Below are positions 26,851-35,968 of a DNA stretch of 64,000 bases, one piece after another. Numbering within the stretch: the first letter of the stretch is position 1; the number at the start of each line of letters is the position of its first letter. The notes under the pieces were generated by a model that was given only the letters and a program-made list of their open reading frames with translations, had not been told where the DNA came from and searched no databases. The stretch is from Arenibacter sp. 6A1 (lineage in GTDB: Bacteria > Bacteroidota > Bacteroidia > Flavobacteriales > Flavobacteriaceae), in NCBI RefSeq assembly GCF_012272855.1, contig NZ_JAAXCQ010000016.1:46877-110876 (forward strand), in the 5' to 3' direction. The translations under genes and the position numbers were made by a program.

Positions 26851-29757
26851 CTATATTTTTTTAGAAAGCGGTATTCGCTTATTAATATCTATTTTCGGAG
26901 TTATGGATTCCAAATAATCGGAAGTCAGCGCTTTTTTATTTTCCACGAAGGGCCGTATTTGAAACAACCACAATTTGTTGTTTTGGAATCCTAGTTCCAC
27001 ATCATAGGCACCCTCATAATCTGAATGGGTTTCTTTAGGTAGGGTCTGTCGGATGGTTTTTGCAAATTCCTTAATATCTTGAATGTTTTTTGGATTAAGG
27101 ATGAAGTTTTCAAATGTGGATGATTTTTTTTCGGTTCCACCGGTTGCCGGCAGTCTATTGTGGTACATATCCCTAGCAGGAGCCAATAATTGTATTCCGC
27201 CCGTATCTTTTAGCAAATAGGTTTCTGCAGCCTGACCGTCCACAGCTCCTCCGGCACCACGACTAAAGGCAATGGTTAAATCCTTGTCATTGCCAGAGCT
27301 AATGCCTTTTGTAATTAGTACCCCTGAATAATCCACATCGACACTTGGAATGACCAAAATGGAAGGGAAAACATTTTCTGGATTGAGCAGGTATTTTTGA
27401 CGCCATTTAAAACTGCGTTCGGTATAGGGGGAGGCCCATACATCTTTAATACCTGATATGATTTTTTCTTTGGAAATGACATTAAAAATAGTCAGGTTTA
27501 ATCCGGCTCCTGTAAAATCTTTAAGGTCTTCCATATTGGTGTCACTTCTTAGGAAAACCGGAAGATCTCCAATGTCCTTTCCTAGTACATTCTTAAAATC
27601 TGATTCTAATTGGGCTATGAATTGGGGTTGTAGGGGCATTTTTTTTATGGCCTCTCGCAACTTTTCTAGCTGTCTTAGCTGGTAGTTTTCTATTTCCATT
27701 TCAGGAATACCTTTGCTGTGCATACCCTCGGCTTCTTTGAACATTTGGTTTAAAAACTGCCAATAGGTGATTTTTTGCTCTGGCATAGCTTGGTCCATAT
27801 GGGCTCTAAAGATGCCAAAAGGAATGACCAAGCCTTCGACTACTTTGTCTGGGAACATTTTTTTTAATTGCCCTAGATTAGCAGCTTTTGGACCGCAAAG
27901 TTTTCCAGAGTCATCGGCATCAACCGATCTGAGGTTAAGGATTTTGGTATTCGTTAATTCAATGTTCTGTATGGGGACTTGAATTTTTTCTTCTTTACGT
28001 TCCTTTTTGGCAAAGAGGTTTTTCTCTTCTGGGGTCATGTCCTTTTCTAATTTCATAATAACATTCCCTTTATTGGAGACGGCGTAAAAAACTCTTTCTC
28101 CATGGAATGTTTGAAGATTTAGCAAGTTGTCATCTGCTAGGGCCACATTGGGAATTCCAAGGTTTCGCGCTAATAATTGCACGTGAGACACCATATTACC
28201 CTCTGAAACCGTAGCAATACCGGCAATGGGTTTTAGATCGGCCGGGGGGCGTTGAAACACATATATTTTATTGGAAGCTACTTCAATATTGTCTGGCGAT
28301 CCGCTTACGACAACCAGTTCTCCAAGGGCATATCCGGGGTTGAGACCTCTTATGCCACTTTGGTTGGGAATGTTTAAAACCTTATTGGTCAGTGCTGATT
28401 CCTGAGCGATAATATCGCCCAAGTCTCCAACGGCCTTGCCTAAATGCAGGGCAATGGACCCCCTGATTTTATCATCGATAAACCCATTAGCCAAGGGTTC
28501 AAATTCAGTATATAAGTCAACTACTTCCTGATAATTAGCTTTTACCATGCTAGAACTCCATTCTACTTCCCTACGGGCATTTTCTAATATCGCAGTCAGG
28601 TCTTCCAAGGAGGCCGTTTTTTGTGAAGAAGAAATAGTACTTAAATTCAATTGTTCCCATTCTGCTAGTTCTATATATCCGGCGCCGGCATTGGCCATTC
28701 CTAAGTAGCATATTTTAGTTAATAAATCGTTTAGGGTTTCTGGTTTCCAAAGGGGCGAATTTTTAAAAATGACTTCTTCCAATTTTAAGGAGGCATCTAA
28801 AAGTTGGAGTTTGGCAGCGGGACTTTCTTGTGTTAGTACTGCTTTCCTTATGGCCAATAGAAGCTCTGCTGTTGCAGGAACAAGAAAGGAAGGCTCGTTT
28901 TGGTCCTTGTTATTGGAAATATAGGTCTGGATGGTTTTTCCTATTTCATCCTCCTTTACCAAAGAAGTCTTTTGTTGTAGGGAAGCGATATCTATTGGTT
29001 TGTAAAAACCGATCATATTCTCTAACAAAATATCTATTTTGGCGTGGATGGCAGAAGATAGTTTATGGCCGTTGGTGCGTTTAAATTCCTTTACTTTTTC
29101 GATGTCACTTGCCTCTGGTTGTCCATGTATTTTTATTCTGATGGACATAAAATCTGGTGCCATATCAGAGATGACTTTAGAATCGCTGCGGATTAATTGC
29201 GCTATGTTATCGTCCCCTAAATGGGGTATGTCTTTTAAGGATTGGCGGATGAGGTAAAAATTCTCTTTTAAGTTATTATTGTCCGAGAGCAGCCATTTGT
29301 AAAAATTGACGCCCCAGGCTTCTTCATCTTCGGCCTGGATAGAGCCTCTGTAATATTGTCCTTTTTGAAGGATCCAACCATTGTCTACGGTTCTTAAATA
29401 TTGGTTGAGCTGGTATTGTTTTAAACGGGAATGGTTGTTTTCTGCATCCCAAAATTCCTCTTGTGCGGTATAGGCCAAAATTTGACCAAGATAAATATGA
29501 TGCTGCTTTCCGAGTTGGATAATAGAAGGCTTGTAAGTGGCGTGCTGTATTCCAGGGCCTATGTTTTTAGGACACGGATCTTTTGGCGCTCTGGTACTAC
29601 CATCGGTACAGAACCAACGAATTTCTTGATAAGGTCCCCGGATATCTGATTTGTAAGAAGCTATCTGTTCTTTAATTTGGTTCGGGCTTATTTTTTGCGC
29701 CACTCCTAAATGGAAAGCATAAAATAATATGAAGGTGAAAACAAGTTGTTTAGTCAT
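26851..29757 (-). CDS. exported PEP synthase / glucan water dikinase-like protein
   Basis: A 968-residue protein with a clear signal peptide (LVFTFILFYAFHLGVAQ). Residues about 20-470 are an unassigned helical region. A phosphohistidine swivel domain follows (about 475-570) with the motif SEGNMVSHVQLLARNLGIPN and predicted phospho-acceptor His525. The C-terminal part (about 610-945) is a PPDK_N-type ATP-grasp domain: CGPKAANLGQL, VFLRSDTNMEDLKDFTGAGL (R737), VWASPYTERSFKWRQ, FSRGAGGAVDGQAAETY, LWLFQIRPF. The order His-domain then ATP-domain is that of glucan water dikinases rather than PEP synthase or PPDK. No PEP/pyruvate TIM barrel is present. How an exported enzyme would obtain ATP is unclear; substrate unknown. 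Confidence 0.85.
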   Translation of the reverse strand: MTKQLVFTFILFYAFHLGVAQKISPNQIKEQIASYKSDIRGPYQEIRWFCTDGSTRAPKDPCPKNIGPGIQHATYKPSIIQLGKQHHIYLGQILAYTAQEEFWDAENNHSRLKQYQLNQYLRTVDNGWILQKGQYYRGSIQAEDEEAWGVNFYKWLLSDNNNLKENFYLIRQSLKDIPHLGDDNIAQLIRSDSKVISDMAPDFMSIRIKIHGQPEASDIEKVKEFKRTNGHKLSSAIHAKIDILLENMIGFYKPIDIASLQQKTSLVKEDEIGKTIQTYISNNKDQNEPSFLVPATAELLLAIRKAVLTQESPAAKLQLLDASLKLEEVIFKNSPLWKPETLNDLLTKICYLGMANAGAGYIELAEWEQLNLSTISSSQKTASLEDLTAILENARREVEWSSSMVKANYQEVVDLYTEFEPLANGFIDDKIRGSIALHLGKAVGDLGDIIAQESALTNKVLNIPNQSGIRGLNPGYALGELVVVSGSPDNIEVASNKIYVFQRPPADLKPIAGIATVSEGNMVSHVQLLARNLGIPNVALADDNLLNLQTFHGERVFYAVSNKGNVIMKLEKDMTPEEKNLFAKKERKEEKIQVPIQNIELTNTKILNLRSVDADDSGKLCGPKAANLGQLKKMFPDKVVEGLVIPFGIFRAHMDQAMPEQKITYWQFLNQMFKEAEGMHSKGIPEMEIENYQLRQLEKLREAIKKMPLQPQFIAQLESDFKNVLGKDIGDLPVFLRSDTNMEDLKDFTGAGLNLTIFNVISKEKIISGIKDVWASPYTERSFKWRQKYLLNPENVFPSILVIPSVDVDYSGVLITKGISSGNDKDLTIAFSRGAGGAVDGQAAETYLLKDTGGIQLLAPARDMYHNRLPATGGTEKKSSTFENFILNPKNIQDIKEFAKTIRQTLPKETHSDYEGAYDVELGFQNNKLWLFQIRPFVENKKALTSDYLESITPKIDINKRIPLSKKI

Positions 29758-30396
29758 AGGTTTCGATTGGTAATAAAAGCTAGTGGTCGTTTAAATGTAA
29801 TATCAAATATTAATCCAAAGGGTATTTTTAAACATAAAATCGTTTTTTAGAGCATTAATGCCGATTTTATCATCAACTGAATGCTTCAGAATCAATACGG
29901 AGGCATTCGTTTTATCTTTTGGAAGATAAGAAAAAATCAACCGAGTTTATAAATTATCGATGAGGGAATACTAGATGTGTTTATTTTGTGTTGAGGAATC
30001 TAACCCGCAGCGAAATCAGACAGATTGTTTTAGGAAAATACCCGAATAGCGTACATTTGAAGAGATCCTATTGCCTATGGGATACTCGTAATTATTAGTA
30101 TGAACAAAAAAACTAGCGAAATATGAAGGTCAGCGAAAACCATATTCAGATCGTTGAAATGCTCTAAAAATAAAAGTATTCTGACTATTCTATAGCTTGA
30201 TATGGTGCCGAATTTTCGGAACAATAGATCTTTTAATACCAACCGTAATGGGATTGTTCAAAATGTATTAAAGTTCTTGATCTTTTCTAGAAATTGGATT
30301 ACAAACTCATCGGATTAGTAGTTTATTATTTAATTATTATAATATCTTTAAGCCTTTTTAGAAAAGCTTCATTTGCGAATTCGTAAACAAATTTTG
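29758..30396. other. long intergenic region
   Basis: About 640 bases between two divergent genes with no convincing coding sequence. There is one isolated TAnnTTTG match (TACATTTG, 30052-30059) not followed by a gene at a sensible distance, and very short open frames near 30100-30170 that are interrupted by stops. Promoters of both flanking genes must lie here but are not clear by eye. Confidence 0.4.
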
Positions 30397-32196
30397 ATGA
30401 GAACAAAAATTTTATTCTTCTGTTTTATAAGCATTATAATTAGTCCATTATACTCACAGGACACTGTAGCAAATCTAACCCAGGAGGATCCGGTAGAACG
30501 ATACGAGGAATTACCCAACCCTATAGCTGTAAACCCAAATAAATGGGGAGCTGCACCAAGCACTATGGTGGCATGGGGGAGTACTGATGTCCGCTACAAT
30601 AAAGAGGAGCCTGCTACTGCCATTGAGGACTCTAAAACTCTTTCCCTTACGGGGTGGAAGGGCGAACAAGTATCGGCTCAGTTTGTAATATCGAATAAAA
30701 AAGGCGCCAAAGACTTTAGTTATACTATAGGTGATTTGGTACACGTTTCTGATAAAAAGCAACGTATAACATCGGATAATATCTTTTCTGGCTTTGTTAG
30801 GTATGTATTGACCGATGGCTTGAACAAAGACGGCAAGGGTAGTTGTGGTTATAGAAAAGCAATAGATTTTGATTCTACTTTAGTGGCCGATCCTATTGAC
30901 CACCATGCTACGGTGCTTACCGTAGGGCCGATGAATAGCCAAGGGGTATGGATACGGACCGCTATTCCTGCCGATGCTAGACCGGGAAATTACAAAGGAA
31001 AAATTATAGTAAAAGCAGACGGAAGGCGAATAGAAACATTGGTATTTCAAATAAAGGTACAGGACAAGGTATTGCCACAAGTAAGTGATTGGAAGTTTCA
31101 CTTAGATCTTTGGCAAAATCCTTATGCCGTGGCTCGTTATTATGGGGTGACTCCTTGGTCCGATGCTCATTTTGAAGCCTTGCGAAAAGAACTGAAACCC
31201 TATGCAGATGGGGGTGGAAAGGTAATTACCGCTTCTATTATGCACAAACCGTGGAACGGACAAACCTTTGATTATTTTGAAACCATGGTCACTTGGATGA
31301 AAAAGGCCGATGGCAGTTGGGCTTTTGATTATACGGTGTTTGATAAATGGGTAGAATTTATGATGTCTATGGGGATAGACAAACAAATAAATAGCTATTC
31401 AATGATACCATGGCGGTTGTCGTTCCAGTACTTTGATCAAGCGACGAACTCCCTGCAGGTTGTAGAGACAAAACCAGGGGATAAGGCTTATGACGAAATG
31501 TGGCATGCCATGTTGACTTCTTTTGCGGCACACCTAAAAAATAAGGGATGGTTTGATAGAACCTATATTTCTATGGATGAACGTCCTATGGATGCCATGC
31601 TAAAAACATTGGCGGTAATCCGTAATGCCGATCCAGCATTTAAGGTGTCATTGGCCGGAGCTTTGCACGAGGAGTTAGTAGGGGAATTAGATGATTATTG
31701 CGTGGCTTTGCGCATGAAATATTCCGATGAAACTATTGAAAAACGCCGTGAGGAAGGTAAAATTACCACTTATTATACCTCTTGTGAAGAGCCGTACCCT
31801 AACACTTATACTTTTTCGCCACCGGCAGAATCGGAATGGTTTGGATGGTATGCTGCCAAGGCCGGATTAGATGGGTATTTACGTTGGGCATTAAATAGTT
31901 GGGTAAGTAATCCTTTACAAGATAGTAGGTTTACAGCATGGGCTGCCGGAGACACTTATTTAATTTACCCAGGGGGGCGAACCTCTATGCGTTTTGAGCG
32001 TTTGGTAGCAGGAATTCAGGCTTATGAAAAAATACAAATTTTAAAAGAATCCTTTAAGAAAACGGGAAATCAGCAAGCTTTGAATACGCTGGATAGTGCA
32101 TTACAGGCATTCGATGAAACAACCTTGGATGAAACTGCTGCTGCTGAGGTCATTAAAAATGCAAAAGAGGTGGTAAATAATCTTAGTGTATTGTAA
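30397..32196 (+). CDS. exported GH123-like (DUF4091) glycoside hydrolase
   Basis: A 599-residue protein with a signal peptide (ILFFCFISIIISPLYSQ). An N-terminal beta-sandwich domain (GWKGEQVSAQFVISNKKGAKD, VWIRTAIPADARPGNYKGKIIV) is followed by a TIM-barrel domain of the DUF4091/GH123 type, whose characterised members are beta-N-acetylgalactosaminidases using a neighbouring Asp-Glu pair. The pair is seen at D394-E395 (YISMDERPMDA). WALNSWVSNPLQDSRFTAWAAGDTYLIYPGG near the C-terminus is typical. The ATG was chosen over an upstream in-frame TTG because it directly precedes the signal peptide. Actual substrate specificity cannot be read from sequence. Confidence 0.85.
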   Translation: MRTKILFFCFISIIISPLYSQDTVANLTQEDPVERYEELPNPIAVNPNKWGAAPSTMVAWGSTDVRYNKEEPATAIEDSKTLSLTGWKGEQVSAQFVISNKKGAKDFSYTIGDLVHVSDKKQRITSDNIFSGFVRYVLTDGLNKDGKGSCGYRKAIDFDSTLVADPIDHHATVLTVGPMNSQGVWIRTAIPADARPGNYKGKIIVKADGRRIETLVFQIKVQDKVLPQVSDWKFHLDLWQNPYAVARYYGVTPWSDAHFEALRKELKPYADGGGKVITASIMHKPWNGQTFDYFETMVTWMKKADGSWAFDYTVFDKWVEFMMSMGIDKQINSYSMIPWRLSFQYFDQATNSLQVVETKPGDKAYDEMWHAMLTSFAAHLKNKGWFDRTYISMDERPMDAMLKTLAVIRNADPAFKVSLAGALHEELVGELDDYCVALRMKYSDETIEKRREEGKITTYYTSCEEPYPNTYTFSPPAESEWFGWYAAKAGLDGYLRWALNSWVSNPLQDSRFTAWAAGDTYLIYPGGRTSMRFERLVAGIQAYEKIQILKESFKKTGNQQALNTLDSALQAFDETTLDETAAAEVIKNAKEVVNNLSVL

Positions 32197-32513
32197 TTTA
32201 TTCGTGTTCAAAGGATTAGTGATCTGTGGGTTTATAAGATTATTGTTATTTCCGTTTTCCTATAAATCATTCAGTAAAATGCCGTTATGGGTACAGACCT
32301 TTAGGTAATGGTCCGAAATGGTGTGTTTTATGTGATGACATTGAAATTACCCGCGGCTATTTTATGGCTATAGTTTTGCTATATATAATTTTGGTTGAGT
32401 CTTGTTTACGGGGTGTAAGTAGTTTATTATAAATCGGTTAAGGTTTTAGTCTATGGCCTATACTAATACACTCGTAAACTGTTATCATTATGTTATAATA
32501 AAGAGTAGGTTAT
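32197..32513. other. intergenic region upstream of the MFS gene
   Basis: About 320 AT-rich bases between two co-directional genes. I see no ORF, RNA gene or strong hairpin; the promoter of the downstream transporter is at its right edge. Confidence 0.4.
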
Positions 32514-32541
32514 TTTGTCTATAGGCTTATGCGTACTTTTG
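32514..32541 (+). promoter_or_regulatory. promoter giving a likely leaderless transcript
   Basis: TTTG (32514-32517) and TACTTTTG (32534-32541) are separated by 16 bases and fit the -33/-7 pattern. The ATG of the transporter gene follows the -7 box after only four bases, so a start site about five bases downstream would coincide with the A of the ATG. Confidence 0.6.
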
Positions 32542-32545
32542 CCGG

Positions 32546-33754
32546 ATGCAAAAATCGCAAAGTAAGCCTCAATTTGAATTTGTTGCCATTATGGCGTCCT
32601 TAATGTCTATTGTAGCTTTGGCTATCGATGCCATATTGCCTGCCATGACCCATATCGGTATTTCTGTAAACAGCTTGGACCCCACGGTAAATCAAATGTT
32701 TATCACTATGATATTTTTGGGGTTGGGAGTTGGGCAATTGGTTTTTGGGCCATTGTCTGACAGTTTTGGAAGGAAGCCCATTGTATACCTTGGTTTTTCG
32801 ATATTTATTATCGGTAGTATACTATGTATTATGGCTCCTTCTTTTGAATGGATGATAATAGGGCGGGTATTACAGGGTATTGGACTATCGGCCCCGAGGA
32901 CTATTAGTATTTCTATGATCAGGGACTCTTTTAGGGGCGACTATATGGCCAAGATTATGTCTTTTGTTACGGCCTTTTTTATTTTAGTTCCGATAGTAGC
33001 TCCTGCCATGGGCAAATTCTTCTTGGACCATTACGGTTGGGAGGCTATTTTTTATGTACAGTTGTTTTTTACCCTTTTGGTAAGTCTTTGGTTTTGGAAA
33101 CGACAACCAGAAACCTTAAAAAAGGAGTACACCATACCATTTTCCAAACATGTATTTGTAGATGGGTTTAAGGAGTTGTTCCGTCATAAGGAAACGGTTG
33201 CATTTACCCTTGTATCTGGACTAATAACTGGGGCATTTATGGTGTATCTAAGTACAGCCCAACAAATTTTTGAAATCCAATATAATTTGGCAGACGATTT
33301 TCCGTACATCTTTGCAGGACTGGCTATTTCTGTAGGTTTGTCTACCCTTTTAAACGGTACCTTGGTAGTACGTCTGGGGATGCGCAGACTGGTTTATATA
33401 GCACTTTCCTTGTATTGCAGCATTGCTTTAATTTATATAGGGATGTTTTGGAATGCTCCCAATCCTAGTTTAGGGGTATTGATCACTTTTTTAACGCTCC
33501 AATTTTTTACCCTTGGTTTTTTATTTGGGAATTTACGTGCTATTGCCATGGAGCCCATTGGGCATATTGCCGGAATAGGGGCGGCGATAACCGGTTTTAT
33601 TTCGACCATGATGGCCATTCCGATTGCCACTTATATTGGTAGTTTTGTGCAGAACAGTACGTTGCCTTTATTTATTGGATTTTCTGTCTGCGGGGTGATT
33701 TCATTAGGGGTTTTTCTAATGATGAAGGGTAGGTCACTATTGGCGACTGCCTAA
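32546..33754 (+). CDS. Bcr/CflA family multidrug efflux MFS transporter
   Basis: A 402-residue inner-membrane protein with 12 predicted helices. Family features: DAILPAMTHIG in helix 1, the MFS motif A region GQLVFGPLSDSFGRKPIVYLG near residues 68-88, RVLQGIGLSAPRTISISMIRD in helix 4, and the central loop KRQPETLKKEYT. Bcr/CflA proteins are drug:proton antiporters, exporting bicyclomycin, chloramphenicol or other compounds. It appears to be a single-gene unit, with its own promoter and two hairpins downstream. Substrate cannot be predicted. Confidence 0.9.
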   Translation: MQKSQSKPQFEFVAIMASLMSIVALAIDAILPAMTHIGISVNSLDPTVNQMFITMIFLGLGVGQLVFGPLSDSFGRKPIVYLGFSIFIIGSILCIMAPSFEWMIIGRVLQGIGLSAPRTISISMIRDSFRGDYMAKIMSFVTAFFILVPIVAPAMGKFFLDHYGWEAIFYVQLFFTLLVSLWFWKRQPETLKKEYTIPFSKHVFVDGFKELFRHKETVAFTLVSGLITGAFMVYLSTAQQIFEIQYNLADDFPYIFAGLAISVGLSTLLNGTLVVRLGMRRLVYIALSLYCSIALIYIGMFWNAPNPSLGVLITFLTLQFFTLGFLFGNLRAIAMEPIGHIAGIGAAITGFISTMMAIPIATYIGSFVQNSTLPLFIGFSVCGVISLGVFLMMKGRSLLATA

Positions 33755-33822
33755 TCTTTTTTTTCTTATGGGTAAGATTGGATAATGTTTTTAAAATTTG
33801 CATTACTGATTGCAGCGGCATC

Positions 33823-33853
33823 CTTTTTATGCCGAAGAATGAGGCGTAAAAAG
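33823..33853. terminator. hairpin 1 between convergent genes
   Basis: CTTTTTATGCC / GGCGTAAAAAG, 11 pairs with one G-T pair and a 9-base loop, in the 190-base convergent gap between the MFS gene and acs. The A-rich and T-rich arms suit a bidirectional terminator. Confidence 0.6.
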
Positions 33854-33870
33854 ATATAGCGTAAAGCAGG

Positions 33871-33900
33871 TGCCACTTTTTGGTTTCCCAAAAAGTGGCA
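33871..33900. terminator. hairpin 2 between convergent genes
   Basis: TGCCACTTTTTGG / CCAAAAAGTGGCA, a perfect 13-pair stem with a four-base loop, 45 bases from the acs stop. Together with hairpin 1 it probably terminates transcription from both sides. Confidence 0.7.
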
Positions 33901-33944
33901 ATGCCCTAACAATTATTAACAGTTGCTGCTTCTGTATTACAGCC

Positions 33945-35852
33945 CTACAGTGCGCTATCCTTAATCACATCTACAATTTCCGGATTTAGCAGGGTAGAAG
34001 TATCTCCCATATTGCTCATGTCCTTACTAGCGATTTTACGTAAAATACGCCTCATGATCTTACCAGAACGGGTCTTGGGAAGGCCACTAGTAAATTGGAT
34101 CTTATCTAATTTGGCGATAGGGCCAATATGTTCCGTAATGATTTGATTGATCTCTTTTCTTAGGTTGTCGTGCATACGGGATTCCCCGGATTCCTTGAGG
34201 ATAACGAAGCCATAAAGAGCGTTTCCTTTTATATCGTGTGGGAACCCTACAATTGCCGATTCTGCCACCGCCGGATGTTCGTTAATGGCGTCTTCTATTG
34301 GGGCGGTACCCAAATTATGTCCAGAAACAATAATTACATCATCGACACGACCGGTAATTCTGTAATAACCTACCTCGTCCCTAAGGGCGCCATCGCCAGA
34401 AAAGTACATACCTGGAAAGGCCGAGAAATAGGTGTCTTTGTAGCGCTCATGATTGCCCCAAATGGTTCTGGCCATCCCTGGCCACGGGAATTTTATGCAC
34501 AAGCGACCCTCTACTTGGTTGCCTTTTAATTCTACTCCTTTTTCATCGAGTAGTGCTGGTTGTATCCCTACAAAAGGAAGTGTAGCGTAGGTTGGTTTTG
34601 TTGGCGTTACAAAAGGGATAGGAGTAATCATAATGCCACCAGTCTCTGTTTGCCACCAAGTATCTACAATTGGACTTTTCTTTTTCCCGATAACATCGTT
34701 GTACCAATGCCATGCTTCTTCGTTAATTGGTTCTCCAACGGAGCCCAATACTTTTAATGAAGAGAGGTCGTGTTTTTCGGCGAAAGATATATTTTGTTTT
34801 GCCAAGGCCCTGATTGCGGTAGGAGCGGTATAAAACTGATTGACCTTATGTTTTTCGACAATTTCCCAAAAACGGCTGTAGTCGGGATAACTAGGGACAC
34901 CTTCGAACATTAGGGTAGTGGCACCATTGGCCAATGGCCCGTACACAATATAACTATGACCGGTAATCCATCCTATATCTGCGGTACACCAATATACATC
35001 GTTCTCTGTGTATTGAAAAACGTTTTTAAAGGTATAGCCGGTATACACCATATAGCCCCCTGTAGTGTGGACCATTCCCTTCGGTTTTCCGGTAGATCCT
35101 GAAGTATACAGAATAAATAAGGGATCTTCGGCATCCATGATCTCTGGAACACAGTCTTGGTAAGCTTTGTCTAATAAGGGCTGTAGCCATTTATCGCGTC
35201 CCTCTTTCATGGTAACTGCTGTATTGGTTCTTTTTACAACCAACACGGTTTCTACCCCTGGGCAATCTTCCAAGCCTTCGTCTACAATTGCTTTTAGGTC
35301 AATAGATTTGGAGCCTCTGTATGAGCCATCTGAAGTGATGACCAATTTACAATCACTATCATTGATCCTGGTAGATAATGCGGTAGATGAGAATCCGGCA
35401 AAAATCACGGAATGGATGGCCCCAATTCTGGCACATGCCAATAACGCAATGGAAAGTTCCGGAATCATGGGAAGGTAAATACACACCCGATCTCCTTTTT
35501 TTACCCCTTGATCTTTTAATACATTGGCCAATTGGCATACACGGGCATGAAGCTGTCGATATGTAATATGTTGAGCTGCTTCTTCTGGATTGTTTGGTTC
35601 AAAAATTAAGGCAGTTTTGTCTCCTCTGGTGAGCAAATGCCTGTCGATACAATTTTCTGTTATGTTGAGTTGGGCACCTTGGAACCATTTTACTTCAGGA
35701 GTATTAAAATCCCAACTTAAAACATTGTCCCATTTTTTACGCCACATAAAATGCTCTTCTGCGACTTCTCCCCAAAAATTTTCTGGTTCTCTTACTGATT
35801 TTCTATAAACTTGGTAGTATTCTTCTAAATGTTTGATGTGGTAGTTACTCAT
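33945..35852 (-). CDS. acs: acetyl-CoA synthetase
   Basis: Activates acetate to acetyl-CoA with ATP via acetyl-AMP. The 635-residue length is normal. Visible motifs: the P-loop-like ILYTSGSTGKPKGMVH near residue 250, YWCTADIGWITGHSYIVYGPL, TWWQTETGGIMITP near residue 400, YFSGDGALRDEVGYYRITGRVDDVI near residue 490, and the C-terminal lysine motif LPKTRSGKIMRRILRK whose Lys is the acetylation-controlled catalytic residue. Upstream on the same strand are an SSS symporter and a DUF4212 protein, so this is an acetate uptake and activation group. Confidence 0.96.
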   Translation of the reverse strand: MSNYHIKHLEEYYQVYRKSVREPENFWGEVAEEHFMWRKKWDNVLSWDFNTPEVKWFQGAQLNITENCIDRHLLTRGDKTALIFEPNNPEEAAQHITYRQLHARVCQLANVLKDQGVKKGDRVCIYLPMIPELSIALLACARIGAIHSVIFAGFSSTALSTRINDSDCKLVITSDGSYRGSKSIDLKAIVDEGLEDCPGVETVLVVKRTNTAVTMKEGRDKWLQPLLDKAYQDCVPEIMDAEDPLFILYTSGSTGKPKGMVHTTGGYMVYTGYTFKNVFQYTENDVYWCTADIGWITGHSYIVYGPLANGATTLMFEGVPSYPDYSRFWEIVEKHKVNQFYTAPTAIRALAKQNISFAEKHDLSSLKVLGSVGEPINEEAWHWYNDVIGKKKSPIVDTWWQTETGGIMITPIPFVTPTKPTYATLPFVGIQPALLDEKGVELKGNQVEGRLCIKFPWPGMARTIWGNHERYKDTYFSAFPGMYFSGDGALRDEVGYYRITGRVDDVIIVSGHNLGTAPIEDAINEHPAVAESAIVGFPHDIKGNALYGFVILKESGESRMHDNLRKEINQIITEHIGPIAKLDKIQFTSGLPKTRSGKIMRRILRKIASKDMSNMGDTSTLLNPEIVDVIKDSAL

Positions 35853-35968
35853 TGTTTCTCTATGAATTTTATTGAATCATCAAAAAATAGGGATGATTAT
35901 ATTGAACGATTTAAATTTACTATAATAATATTAAATATCTAGCTCTTTTATGTTTTTCACCGATGTTG

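Noticed and set aside
30098..30170. Short frame (MKVSENHIQIVEML then stop) resembling the start of an IS3-type OrfA transposase
   Set aside because: Only 14 codons, no continuing similarity after the stop in any frame, no terminal inverted repeats or target duplication seen. Too weak to call an IS remnant.
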